Virus record (IMG/VR): IMGVR_UViG_3300033149_004060
Location: 1 to 34,326 of that record
Source of the DNA: a virus
DNA: 34,326 nt
Reading direction: 5' to 3' (one strand)
Below, piece after piece: positions 1 to 5,980 of this stretch. Numbering within the stretch: the stretch's first letter is position 1; every line of letters starts with the position of its first letter. The notes below the pieces were generated by a model. That model was not told the origin of the DNA and did not search any database. It was given only the letters and a program-made list of their open reading frames with translations. The position numbers and the translations under genes are program-made.

Positions 1-114
1 CATCGGGACATTTATTAAAAGGCACAGTATCGACAAGATTATATCCTTTTTCAATAGAACTGCACAGTAGCTTTTTCTTTTTTAGGAATACTTCCATACC
101 AGTTTTCATTTTCC
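1..114. repeat. terminal redundancy, left copy
   Basis: These 114 bases are identical to 34213-34326. A gene is continuous across the join, so this is most simply the overlap left when a circular or circularly permuted genome is written as a line. The sequence alone does not separate an assembly overlap from a true terminal repeat. The short length and the fact that it cuts a gene favour assembly overlap. Confidence 0.93.
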
Positions 115-169
115 ATTTGTGAGTGTTCACTGGCCAGAACACAGGATCGACTTTTAATATATGTTTCAT
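1..169 (-). CDS. 5' part of junction-spanning gene (214-aa protein, unknown function)
   Basis: This is the amino-terminal part of the protein that continues at 34212 and ends at 33737. The likely start is the ATG at 169-167, preceded by GGTGA (178-174). Those bases also contain the stop of the upstream holin-like gene, so the two genes are translationally coupled. This start adds 20 residues (MKHILKVDPVFWPVNTHKWK) before the internal Met at 109, which would look like the start if only the right end of the window were read. The complete protein is about 214 residues. Function is discussed under the right-hand part. Confidence 0.85.
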   Translation of the reverse strand, partial: MKHILKVDPVFWPVNTHKWKMKTGMEVFLKKKKLLCSSIEKGYNLVDTVPFNKCPD

Positions 170-173
170 TTTT

Positions 174-353
174 TCACCATCCAAGCGGTTGTTTTGTTAC
201 CAACCTCAAGAGTATATTTACTATGGGTAGTCCTCTTGCCAGCCAAGTTTCTACATTTTCTACTTTTCCAGTATATCCTGCATATACTATTGCAGCTACT
301 GAAATTATATTTACCCATAGTGTTTTACTTGTCCACCAATGTTTGTTTTCCAT
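174..353 (-). CDS. small holin-like membrane protein
   Basis: A 59-residue protein with a short polar start (MENKHWWTSKT), one clear hydrophobic segment (LWVNIISVAAIVYAGY, about residues 10-25) and a second weaker one (GLPIVNILLRLV) near the end. Size and pattern match phage holin-like proteins that open the membrane at lysis. The ATG at 353 is preferred over the one at 359 because AGGAGG sits 8 bases upstream of it but nearly touches the other. It lies directly downstream of the structured non-coding region and overlaps the signal of the junction-spanning gene. No lytic enzyme is recognisable nearby, so a role in lysis is inference; a structural membrane role is possible. Confidence 0.72.
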   Translation of the reverse strand: MENKHWWTSKTLWVNIISVAAIVYAGYTGKVENVETWLARGLPIVNILLRLVTKQPLGW

Positions 354-393
354 TTCCATCTCCTCCTATATTAGTGGTGGGAGTAGGGATCTG

Positions 394-413
394 AAAAAAA
401 ACTCCCCGACACC
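394..413 (-). terminator. stem plus T8 at end of structured region
   Basis: On the minus strand GGTGTCGGGGAG is followed directly by TTTTTTTT (401-394). The GC-rich arm is complementary to 537-526 (12 Watson-Crick pairs including ACTCCCCGACAC). The T-run alone would suffice as an archaeal terminator; the stem resembles an intrinsic one, although the loop is unusually long (about 113 nt). It precedes the holin-like gene, so read-through could control that gene. Confidence 0.5.
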
Positions 414-758
414 TTATGATAAAATGCGGCAATGATGTAAATCGGAAGCATACAAGGACGCCCATCTTCGTGATCGAGGTTCTACCACCGCACCATTCAG
501 ATCCGAACTTCCCATTTCAATTAGTGTGTCGGGGAGTCCGTCGAGCTTGGATATTATTGAGGAGCCAACGACTTCCCGTTTCGGTGCGGGTTACAAGCCT
601 CTCCCCGACACTTTAACTCGGCAGGGTTGCAGAGCAAGGTACTCCTTTTCCAGTCTCGGCATAAAATCCCAATCCAGCTACTCACTTCATAAATGCCCGA
701 CCGAGTTGATGAGTTAGTACTTCACGGCAACAGAAGTTCGATTCAGTATTCAAACTTC
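394..758 (-). ncRNA. candidate structured RNA / attenuator upstream of holin-like gene
   Basis: A gene-free stretch, visibly richer in G+C than its neighbours, with several long complementary segments. In minus-strand order these are: a hairpin at 758-733 (9-bp stem including one G-U); a 7-bp stem pairing 707-701 with 621-615, enclosing a TTGC-AGA-GCAA mini-hairpin (637-627); a perfect 11-bp stem pairing 611-601 with 536-526, enclosing a CCCG/CGGG hairpin; and a third copy of GTGTCGGGGAG at 412-402 that can pair with the same 536-526 segment and is followed at once by eight T. The 536-526 segment thus has two mutually exclusive partners, as in an antiterminator/terminator switch. Minus orientation is favoured by the T8 tract and by the flanking genes. 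I do not recognise a known family; it is not a tRNA. A stable small RNA is the main alternative to a leader. Confidence 0.6.
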
Positions 759-803
759 CTATATCCATTTTCTTTTATTAGTTTATAAAGTTTATTGTTA
801 TCC

Positions 804-1310
804 TCATAATTTGAACATTTTATGCCAAGAATAAAAAGCTCGTTTATATTGTGTTCTTCTTCGCTTTTTTAAACTATATACATAATCTACAAACTTTTTT
901 TCATTATTTAAAAGTTTTAAACGAAATAATTTCTGAACAGTATAACACAGACCAGCAGCAGAACCAGAACTGAGACGCTCTTTATCACGTAAGTAACAGT
1001 AGAATTTATTTAAATTTTCTTCGAACTCCTCGGGATAGGGATAATCGTTGTGAATTACTTTATATCTTCTCCATAAATCTTTATTTTTTCTTTTATAAAT
1101 GTCATAGTGGTGCAAAATTGTGATGTAACGCATTCTGGATTTTAGACTAATATCTTTTTGTTCTAATATTATATCATTATCAAACCATTTTCTTTCTATT
1201 ATTCTGCGAAATCTTTTTTTGTATTCTTTTTTTGTGTCATCTCTTGCTCTGAGGTTATCTATATATTTGTGGAATCCTTCTATATCTTTTTTTGTTATAT
1301 TTTCAATCAT
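804..1310 (-). CDS. basic helical protein, possible recombinase core-binding-like domain
   Basis: A very basic 168-residue protein with no close family recognised. The opening (KKDIEGFHKYIDNLRA...DDTKKEYKKRF) follows the pattern of the core-binding (SAM-like) domain that begins tyrosine recombinases, and the second half (SSGSAAGLCYTVQKLF) could be another helical bundle. The catalytic domain with its R-H-R-Y residues is absent, so this is not a working integrase by itself. It is the last gene of the leftward operon and overlaps the zinc-ribbon gene by 8 bases. A DNA-binding role is plausible from charge; anything more specific is speculation. Confidence 0.75.
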   Translation of the reverse strand: MIENITKKDIEGFHKYIDNLRARDDTKKEYKKRFRRIIERKWFDNDIILEQKDISLKSRMRYITILHHYDIYKRKNKDLWRRYKVIHNDYPYPEEFEENLNKFYCYLRDKERLSSGSAAGLCYTVQKLFRLKLLNNEKKFVDYVYSLKKRRRTQYKRAFYSWHKMFKL

Positions 1311-1485
1311 GTTTTATACCTCCATTCATCCATTTTTTTAATTCATTCAGACAGACAGGACAGAGATCTCCCAATACTGTGAACTCCTCACTTTCTTTGC
1401 CTGCATTCTTCACTGCTTCTATCTGCTTGAAATTTGTAGTGATAGTTCCACAACGATCACATTTTCTTCCATTTATTCTACTCAT
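1303..1485 (-). CDS. zinc-ribbon protein
   Basis: A 60-residue protein with two CxxC knuckles (CDRC at 9-12, CPVC at 42-45), about 30 residues apart, so it should fold around one zinc ion. GGAGGGATGATAT before the ATG gives a good ribosome site. It sits between a hypothetical gene and the basic protein in the leftward operon, overlapping the latter. Small zinc ribbons of this sort in viruses are often nucleic-acid or protein binders; the partner is unknown. Confidence 0.82.
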   Translation of the reverse strand: MSRINGRKCDRCGTITTNFKQIEAVKNAGKESEEFTVLGDLCPVCLNELKKWMNGGIKHD

Positions 1486-1488
1486 ATA

Positions 1489-1806
1489 TCATCCCTCCAA
1501 AAAACATCTGTAATATTCATCTTCAATATACTTTATTTCTTTATTTTTACCTATATAAATAGAATGCCAAAATTTTCCTATTGTTATGGGCGCATAGGGA
1601 TTTCTATCCATTATCATATCTACTTTTCGTTCATGTAAAATAATATCTTTTACTATCTCACAAATAGTATCTTCGGAAGGTGCGAGTGTATAAGATATAC
1701 CTGACTCATCTATCCCTTTTAAGTACCATGTAGGATATTTACTATCACGATATTTAGGATGTTTACATACCCCAGGTCTTATAACTATTTTGATAGTGCC
1801 ACTCAT
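1489..1806 (-). CDS. hypothetical protein
   Basis: A 105-residue soluble protein with no family I recognise. It contains a KYPTWYLKGIDESGISYTLA stretch that looks like beta strands and a C-terminal NKEIKYIEDEYYRCFLEG segment. It overlaps the stop of the ParB-methyltransferase gene by 4 bases, so it is co-translated with it and might assist it, but nothing in the sequence proves that. Confidence 0.75.
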   Translation of the reverse strand: MSGTIKIVIRPGVCKHPKYRDSKYPTWYLKGIDESGISYTLAPSEDTICEIVKDIILHERKVDMIMDRNPYAPITIGKFWHSIYIGKNKEIKYIEDEYYRCFLEG

Positions 1807-3002
1807 TTACTGCACCTCTTTATAGAAATAAGATATTTTTCTTCTTCAATTTCATAAGCTATACACTTCCTTTTCTTTAGTTTACATGCCCATGGAATTG
1901 TACCTGTTCCACAAAATGGATCTAATATCAAATCGTTAGGCTCTGAAAAACGGTCTAACAAGGTAATGAATGGTTCTACTGATTGTTGCCATTTGTCTAA
2001 CTCTTTATTTGGTGCAGGGCTATCTATTAAATCACAAAATTGATGAGGTTTCTTCATTGGTGGTTTTTGATATATTAGGATTGGTTTCATCCTGCAACTG
2101 ACATTCTTTTGAAATACTATTTGTTTTTTTCCAAGATGATTTAGACCTGCTAACCAGAAATAATCCAACTGTCCACCCAGATATTTCATGACCTCTGGTA
2201 AATATGTTTGGCCTGAATATGATATTAAAAAACCAGATGGTTTCAAAACTCTCTTTGCTTCCATTGCTAAAGCTTCATATAAATATAAATATTCTTTTGG
2301 ATATGGTGGATCTGTTAAAATTAAATCTATTGAATTATCTTTTACATTTTTTATTAAGTCTCTAAAATCTCCTAATTGAATATCAATACCTACATCTTTA
2401 AGCGAATCTTCTACCTTTTTTCTCTCTTCTTTTATTACTTGTGCTTCTTTTTGGCGTTCCATTTTTTTGATTTCTTTATATACACCATATATCGACTCTT
2501 CTCCAGTTTCTACTTTTGAAATTAGTGTTGGATCACCGTATTTCAATATTTTTTTCATGTAATCAACTGTACCATGAGAAACTCCAGCAAGCTTTGCAAC
2601 TTTTTCTCTAGTGTTTACAGGGTCTAAACTTTTTGCCAAATTTGGCAAAAGGTCAGTTCGTGTTCCCTGGTTCTTCTTGGCCTTCTCTCTGAGAATATCC
2701 TCATATTTCAAACCGAGTTCTATGCGTTGTGCCTTGATTAAATTCCTTCGTGCTAACTGATTTTCAATAATCCACAGCTTGACATCATATACATCCTCGA
2801 AATCCATTTCTACAACTTCAAAAGGAATATTGTATTTTTTACAGATTTTATATCTGTGGTGGCCATCTACAATTGTGCCGTTCCACACAACCAAAGCATC
2901 TCTACATCCTTCTTTTTTTAAACTATTCTCTAAATTTTCTTCTTCCTCTATTGTGAGAGGAGGTATCAATTCTTCAAATTCTTTACTTATTTTTAAATTC
3001 AT
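1803..3002 (-). CDS. ParB-like domain / DNA methyltransferase fusion (DPPY type)
   Basis: A 399-residue two-part protein. Residues about 1-85 are a ParB/sulfiredoxin-like domain with the typical DGHHRY motif (46-51). Residues 131-155 form a KorB-like helix-turn-helix (TREKVAKLAGVSHGTVDYMK). A basic helical linker follows. The C-terminal half is an amino-methyltransferase with DPPYP (231-235) before DPFCGTG (361-367), the beta-class motif order. DPPY suggests N6-adenine, but N4-cytosine cannot be excluded. It should methylate viral or host DNA, with the ParB/HTH part probably adding DNA recognition. No restriction enzyme is adjacent, so it is likely a solitary modification enzyme for protection or regulation. 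It overlaps both neighbours by 4 bases. It is one of two such fusions here; the other is at 25900-27132. Confidence 0.9.
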   Translation of the reverse strand: MNLKISKEFEELIPPLTIEEEENLENSLKKEGCRDALVVWNGTIVDGHHRYKICKKYNIPFEVVEMDFEDVYDVKLWIIENQLARRNLIKAQRIELGLKYEDILREKAKKNQGTRTDLLPNLAKSLDPVNTREKVAKLAGVSHGTVDYMKKILKYGDPTLISKVETGEESIYGVYKEIKKMERQKEAQVIKEERKKVEDSLKDVGIDIQLGDFRDLIKNVKDNSIDLILTDPPYPKEYLYLYEALAMEAKRVLKPSGFLISYSGQTYLPEVMKYLGGQLDYFWLAGLNHLGKKQIVFQKNVSCRMKPILIYQKPPMKKPHQFCDLIDSPAPNKELDKWQQSVEPFITLLDRFSEPNDLILDPFCGTGTIPWACKLKKRKCIAYEIEEEKYLISIKRCSK

Positions 3003-3451
3003 TCTGTCACCTCGTCAAGTTCTGGTTTGTACAAAATATACTTATCTCTCTTGCCGAACATACCGTGTTTATATACTTTAATCCTTCCATCCATACACAT
3101 TTGATCAAAATATGAGATCGACGTCAATCTCGACACTTTAAATTTTGAAACGCAGAATTTTATGAACCTCTCTCTAAAAAATGGCATTAATGTAAAATTA
3201 TTATAAATATATTCTAAACGTTTTTCACGCACACTTATATAGTTTTTTTCAGGTTCGGATGTAGTAAGAGTAGATAGTGTATTTCCAGAAGAACCGTTAT
3301 TTCGTTCTAAATACTCAGCCATTGCTTTTGCTAACTCTAAACCGTAAACAGTATGTTTTTTTCCGTATTTTTCCAAAACAAACGATTTAAATTTCTTTAC
3401 CACATCCACATATTCTTTCGGAACTCGTGCATTCACTCTTTCTTCTAACAT
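2999..3451 (-). CDS. putative DNA-binding regulator (RHH-like N-terminus, winged-helix-like C-terminus)
   Basis: A 150-residue protein. The start (ERVNARVPKEYVDVVKKFKS) and following helices resemble a ribbon-helix-helix domain. After a Ser/Thr-rich linker (residues about 53-65) comes a basic part (FIKFCVSKFKVSRLTSISYF, then GRIKVYKHGMFGKRDKYILY) that could be a winged helix. The gene has its own TATA box, and three copies of a TTGACGT motif lie between TATA and the start codon, with a fourth inside the gene at 3120-3130. That layout suggests it represses itself. It overlaps the methyltransferase gene by 4 bases, so it would control that gene too. The fold is by eye only. Confidence 0.7.
   Translation of the reverse strand: MLEERVNARVPKEYVDVVKKFKSFVLEKYGKKHTVYGLELAKAMAEYLERNNGSSGNTLSTLTTSEPEKNYISVREKRLEYIYNNFTLMPFFRERFIKFCVSKFKVSRLTSISYFDQMCMDGRIKVYKHGMFGKRDKYILYKPELDEVTE
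3120..3130 (-). promoter_or_regulatory. fourth operator copy inside the regulator gene
   Basis: AGATTGACGTC on the minus strand, identical over 11 bases to the first upstream copy but inverted and about 350 bases into the gene. It could be an auxiliary operator allowing looping, or chance. Confidence 0.4.
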
Positions 3452-3472
3452 ATTAACACATTCTTAAGTTTT

Positions 3473-3517
3473 AGATTGACGTCAAAGTAGTAAGATTGAC
3501 GTAAAATTGACGTCATT
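3473..3517. promoter_or_regulatory. operator array, three TTGACGT repeats
   Basis: AGATTGACGTCAA (3473-3485), AGATTGACGTAAA (3493-3505) and AATTGACGTCATT (3505-3517). The ATTGACGT cores start at 3475, 3495 and 3506, so the spacings are 20 and 11 bases, close to whole helical turns. The core TGACGTCA is itself palindromic. They lie just downstream of the TATA box of the regulator gene, where a bound protein would block RNA polymerase. Confidence 0.7.
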
Positions 3518-3540
3518 CTGTATATATTATATATAATATT
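3518..3540 (-). promoter_or_regulatory. probable archaeal promoter of regulator-methyltransferase genes
   Basis: A 20-base run of A and T (AATATTATATATAATATATA on the minus strand, 3540-3521) provides a TATA box about 75 bases before the start codon, after the terminator at 3616-3629. No clear BRE is visible, so the exact box is uncertain. Confidence 0.5.
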
Positions 3541-3544
3541 ATAA

Positions 3545-3575
3545 GAATAGAATAGAATAGAATAGAATAGAATAG
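3545..3575. repeat. (AATAG)6 microsatellite
   Basis: Six perfect tandem AATAG units (3546-3575) with period-5 structure beginning at 3545. They sit immediately upstream of the AT-rich promoter. Unit number could vary by slippage and change promoter spacing or upstream activation. Confidence 0.9.
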
Positions 3576-3615
3576 AGCAAAAATTAGAATTTATAAATTT
3601 ATGTTTTATATTTTT

Positions 3616-3629
3616 AAAAAGAAAAAAGA
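3616..3629 (-). terminator. T-rich terminator
   Basis: The minus strand reads TTCTTTTTTCTTTTT here, about 70 bases after the stop of the 133-aa gene and before the promoter of the regulator gene. T-tracts like this terminate archaeal RNA polymerase without a hairpin. Confidence 0.55.
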
Positions 3630-3696
3630 ATTTTAAATTTGTAGTCATTGTTATCGTCTCTGTATTTTTTAGGTTATAAGTGTGTGTGATCGTTTT

Positions 3697-4098
3697 TCAT
3701 TGTAATAGATCTTTGAGTTCTTCAATTATCAGAGATGCCTGCTGTTTTGTTAAGTCTGCTGTTTTCACATCTGTTGATCCAGTTGCAGCTTTAAAAATTC
3801 CAATGACATCTGTATTTAAATGTAATTGGTTTGCTTTACCGATCAGACTTTTTATATAGTCTTTCTGCTTATCTGTTGCTTCAGACAGATCGTCTTCCTT
3901 TGCTTTTATCTCTGACATTTTCATAGACTTTGTTCCTTCAGCTGTTATTTTTTTTGAGAAGTAGTTTTTCAAAACCCACTCTCCATATACTGACGCCTCT
4001 ATATGTATTCCTCTTTCTCCAAGTTTTGTAAGTCTTTCAGCTATTGCATCCGCTATTTCAAAACCAAATTCTAAATATTCTTTATCCTTTTCTTCCAT
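3697..4098 (-). CDS. hypothetical protein with QKDYIKSLI-type C-terminal domain
   Basis: A 133-residue acidic protein. The C-terminal third (TDKQKDYIKSLI ... DLTKQQASLIIEELKDLL) has the helix-loop-helix pattern often appended to archaeal and phage proteins of DNA metabolism. The N-terminal part (FGFEIADAIAERLTKLGERG) is helical. No catalytic motif is seen. Its first 31 bases, including the ribosome site GGTGA and the codons for MEEKDKE, are identical to the start of the gene at 24893-25060. Last gene before a terminator. Confidence 0.75.
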   Translation of the reverse strand: MEEKDKEYLEFGFEIADAIAERLTKLGERGIHIEASVYGEWVLKNYFSKKITAEGTKSMKMSEIKAKEDDLSEATDKQKDYIKSLIGKANQLHLNTDVIGIFKAATGSTDVKTADLTKQQASLIIEELKDLLQ

Positions 4099-4237
4099 TT
4101 ATTTCACCTTTTCCCTTTCTCTTTAATCTCGGACAGTCGCCCACTTCCTGGAGGAAACAACATACAAGCCAGCATTCTTCTGTTGTTTCACATCCATAAC
4201 AAGGATGATCTGGAAGTCGGCCATATTTATCTTTCAT
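4082..4237 (-). CDS. cysteine-rich mini-protein
   Basis: A 51-residue protein with six Cys (PCYGC at 12-16, then C22, C26, C27, C35) and HPC/CPR contexts, so it probably binds zinc. GAAGTGAAAGT precedes the ATG. The end runs 17 bases into the next gene in another frame, typical of the tightly packed operon. Function unknown. Confidence 0.65.
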   Translation of the reverse strand: MKDKYGRLPDHPCYGCETTEECWLVCCFLQEVGDCPRLKRKGKGEINGRKG

Positions 4238-4241
4238 ACTT

Positions 4242-4433
4242 TCACTTCCCCACTCTTGCTTTTTTTAATATTTCTTCCAATTCTTCATCGGAAAATACTG
4301 AGTCAAGAATCCTCAATATCTCATCTACAAGTAGTGTGTCCCCAAAATATTCTTTAAGTTCCTCTTTTGGCACATCACTCAATGTTTCTGTAACCAGATC
4401 GTTGAATTGATTTTCAAAATCTATAATACTCAT
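4242..4433 (-). CDS. small acidic hypothetical protein
   Basis: A 63-residue, strongly acidic, helical protein (DEILRILDSVFSDEELEEIL). It starts 4 bases after the end of the preceding gene's stop region and ends 4 bases before the Cys-rich gene. No family recognised; acidic mini-proteins of this type can act as DNA mimics or protein inhibitors, but that is only a possibility. Confidence 0.68.
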   Translation of the reverse strand: MSIIDFENQFNDLVTETLSDVPKEELKEYFGDTLLVDEILRILDSVFSDEELEEILKKARVGK

Positions 4434-4613
4434 TTATTTCGCCTCCCAATTTTTATATTTTTCCCAAATTTCTGGCCATGTTTTTTTTATTTTAAAAATA
4501 TTCTCATCGTCTGCACACATCAATGCACAACCGAGATGATACTCAAATTCTCCACCGTACCTAATCATGTTTTCAGATACTATATATGCTTCGTGTTTGT
4601 CAATTTCATTCAT
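4434..4613 (-). CDS. small hypothetical protein (WPEIWEKY motif)
   Basis: A 59-residue protein, start ATG at 4613 with GAGGG upstream. It has an INxxE-like helical start, CALMC in the middle and the motif KKTWPEIWEKYKNW at the end. That ending recurs in short uncharacterised phage proteins encoded in early regions. Its stop touches the start of the next gene. Confidence 0.68.
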   Translation of the reverse strand: MNEIDKHEAYIVSENMIRYGGEFEYHLGCALMCADDENIFKIKKTWPEIWEKYKNWEAK

Positions 4614-4641
4614 TTTTAATCCCTCTCAATTTTTATTGTCA

Positions 4642-4785
4642 TTAATATCCCCTCTTTGAAGAATCTACAACTTCAAATCCTACTGCTTCTAACTTTCTCC
4701 GAACCTCTAAGATTTCGTTGTAGTCGCATTCTATCTTAAAGACGTACTTTCCTACTCCTGTAGTTTTCAAAATTTTTGCTTTCAT
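4642..4785 (-). CDS. small hypothetical protein
   Basis: A 47-residue protein (MKAKILKTTGVGKYVFKIEC...). The predicted strand-strand-helix-strand pattern could be a small ferredoxin-like half fold. It starts 4 bases after the stop of the 48-aa gene upstream. Function unknown. Confidence 0.62.
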   Translation of the reverse strand: MKAKILKTTGVGKYVFKIECDYNEILEVRRKLEAVGFEVVDSSKRGY

Positions 4786-4789
4786 TTTA

Positions 4790-4936
4790 TCAAACCTCTG
4801 TTTTAATGTCAATTCTTATCAGATCGTTACCAACTTTATATCCCTTAATATTCTCAATTTCTATTTTTTTATATGTATTATCTCTCAAAGTTTCATAAAT
4901 ATTACATATAGCTCTTTCGATTTCTCTTTCATTCAT
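4790..4936 (-). CDS. small hypothetical protein
   Basis: A 48-residue protein starting MNEREIERAI. Its ATG overlaps the stop of the upstream gene (ATGA at 4936-4933). An N-terminal helix is followed by alternating strands (KKIEIENIKGYKVGNDLIRI). No recognised family. Confidence 0.62.
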   Translation of the reverse strand: MNEREIERAICNIYETLRDNTYKKIEIENIKGYKVGNDLIRIDIKTEV

Positions 4937-5082
4937 TTTTTCACTTCCTCATATATTATTTCACCGTTTTTCCATACCAGTTTAAGCTCTACGTCTGTCC
5001 TGGCCAACAGTTCCGGACACTTTTCAAGTGTGTTCAGTGTAGCTTCTTCAATTAATTCTTCCAATTCTTCAGTTTCATTCAT
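4933..5082 (-). CDS. small acidic hypothetical protein
   Basis: A 49-residue protein (MNETEELEELIEEATLNTLE...) with a strong GAGGAGG site 8 bases upstream. An acidic helix is followed by a beta hairpin (DVELKLVWKNGEIIYEEV). It overlaps the stop of the HExxH gene and the start of the next gene, so it is translationally coupled on both sides. Confidence 0.65.
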   Translation of the reverse strand: MNETEELEELIEEATLNTLEKCPELLARTDVELKLVWKNGEIIYEEVKK

Positions 5083-5428
5083 TTATATCCTCCTCATATT
5101 TCATTAAGAATTTTGCCAAATTATCCGCATAATCTTCATTTTTTGTATTCATGACTATATGAGCGAGTTCGTGATATATTGTCTCTAATGTAAGCTCCTC
5201 AACAGAATATAACTTTCCAAAACGATCCTTAATATTCTGAGAACAATATTCAAATGCCTTAGTAACACCATCAAAATAGACTTCTATATTCTCTTTTAGA
5301 TCAGTTGCTCCTGTGATGACATTGTGTTGATCATCAAATACAGAACCGTCAGGGAGTATGACTACACCATCTAAGGCGCTATCATGTAATTTACAAAATC
5401 TAATTTTAATCAAGTCCCACACCCCCAT
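5075..5428 (-). CDS. small putative zinc metalloprotease (HELAH)
   Basis: A 117-residue protein with the gluzincin-type motif YHELAHIV (HELAH at 86-90). A possible third ligand or activating acidic residue is at E98/D99 in NTKNEDYADN. It is close to the minimal size for such a fold and resembles the ImmA/IrrE or minigluzincin type, known to cleave repressors in phages; the target here is unknown. First gene of the leftward operon. The ATG at 5428 is directly preceded in frame by a stop, so the start cannot lie further upstream. No ribosome site is visible before it. Confidence 0.72.
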   Translation of the reverse strand: MGVWDLIKIRFCKLHDSALDGVVILPDGSVFDDQHNVITGATDLKENIEVYFDGVTKAFEYCSQNIKDRFGKLYSVEELTLETIYHELAHIVMNTKNEDYADNLAKFLMKYEEDINE

Positions 5429-5510
5429 TTAAAAGGAGGCAATAAAATGAGTAAGCCTGACTGTTGCTGTTCATGAGTTTCAGACATCATACATAATATT
5501 TCGTCATAAA

Positions 5511-5530
5511 CTATTTAAAGCTTTCGTTAC
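5511..5530 (-). promoter_or_regulatory. archaeal promoter, leftward early operon
   Basis: The minus strand reads GTAACGAAAGCTTTAAATAG: BRE-like CGAAAG next to TATA-like CTTTAAATA. It shares CGAAAGCTTTA with the rightward promoter at 5967-5980, so the two early promoters probably use the same factors. Expected transcription start near 5490, giving a leader of about 60 bases. Confidence 0.75.
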
Positions 5531-5949
5531 TTTTACAAGACTGTATAACTAAACACTCAGAATTACAGAGATTTCAAAAAAGTGACTGAAAAAACCAATT
5601 TATATTTTTGCGAATAAGCCACGATCATAACTACGTACGTATAATAATACTCACGGGATTTTGACCCTCTTAAATCGTCTATACGTACGTAATAAACGTA
5701 CTGTAGCGTCATTTTTCACGATTTCCAGTTTACATATCTTAAGAGTTAAATTTTAACTTTATTTCTAAAATAAACGAAAAATATGAGTTTTTCATGTCAC
5801 TTATAGTTTTTAGGTGTTTGTCTTGTAGTCTTCTATATGAAGGAATACAATATATAGTATGTCTAAAATACGTCTATTGTACGTTAGAATTACGTCAATA
5901 GTAGTAAATAGTATATAGTGTAGTATATGTCTCACGTACGTATGAAGTT
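5531..5949. other. divergent control region with ACGTACGT repeats, candidate origin
   Basis: No convincing gene lies between 5429 and 6016. The stretch holds palindromic TACGTACGTA at 5632-5641 and 5682-5691 (50 bases apart), CACGTACGTA at 5933-5942 and GTACGTA at 5988-5994. Many looser ACGT-containing words (ACGTAC, TACGTC, GTACGTTAG) and TATAGT-type repeats at about 5850-5930 lie between them. A repeated palindrome set in an AT-rich gap between divergent operons fits an origin or a multi-site operator. Which one cannot be told from the sequence. Confidence 0.5.
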
Positions 5950-5963
5950 TTACAACGTTGTAA
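5950..5963. promoter_or_regulatory. 14-bp perfect palindrome upstream of rightward promoter
   Basis: TTACAACGTTGTAA, a perfect palindrome ending 4 bases before the BRE of the rightward promoter. The position is that of an archaeal activator or repressor site for a dimeric protein. It does not match the TTGACGT operators, so a different regulator is expected. Confidence 0.6.
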
Positions 5964-5966
5964 CAC

Positions 5967-5980
5967 CGAAAGCTTTATAA
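5967..5980 (+). promoter_or_regulatory. archaeal promoter, rightward operon
   Basis: CGAAAGCTTTATAA: BRE-like purine-rich CGAAAG followed by TATA box CTTTATAA. Expected start of transcription about 6002, only some 15 bases before the ATG at 6017, leaving just room for the AGGTGA ribosome site. Confidence 0.8.

Noticed and set aside
161-616. Plus-strand open frames at 161-394, 223-435, 416-616 and 526-717
   Set aside because: They oppose the holin-like gene or cross the structured non-coding region, have no ribosome sites, and their products have no protein-like pattern.
394-758. tRNA or tRNA-like gene suggested by GTTCGATTC at 736-744
   Set aside because: No cloverleaf with acceptor, D and anticodon arms could be drawn around it; the word is part of a simple hairpin.
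804-1310. Call as active tyrosine integrase
   Set aside because: No catalytic R-H-R-Y residues and only 168 residues long; kept only as a possible core-binding-like domain.
3445-3648. 67-aa minus-strand open frame across the AATAG repeat and operators
   Set aside because: It is low complexity (FYSILFYS...), covers the terminator, microsatellite, promoter and operator array, and overlaps the true start of the regulator gene.
5447-5476. Plus-strand 9-codon frame MSKPDCCCS with a perfect AGGAGG 7 bases upstream
   Set aside because: No promoter on the plus strand nearby and too short to support; it lies in the leader of the leftward operon. Noted because the ribosome-site match is good.
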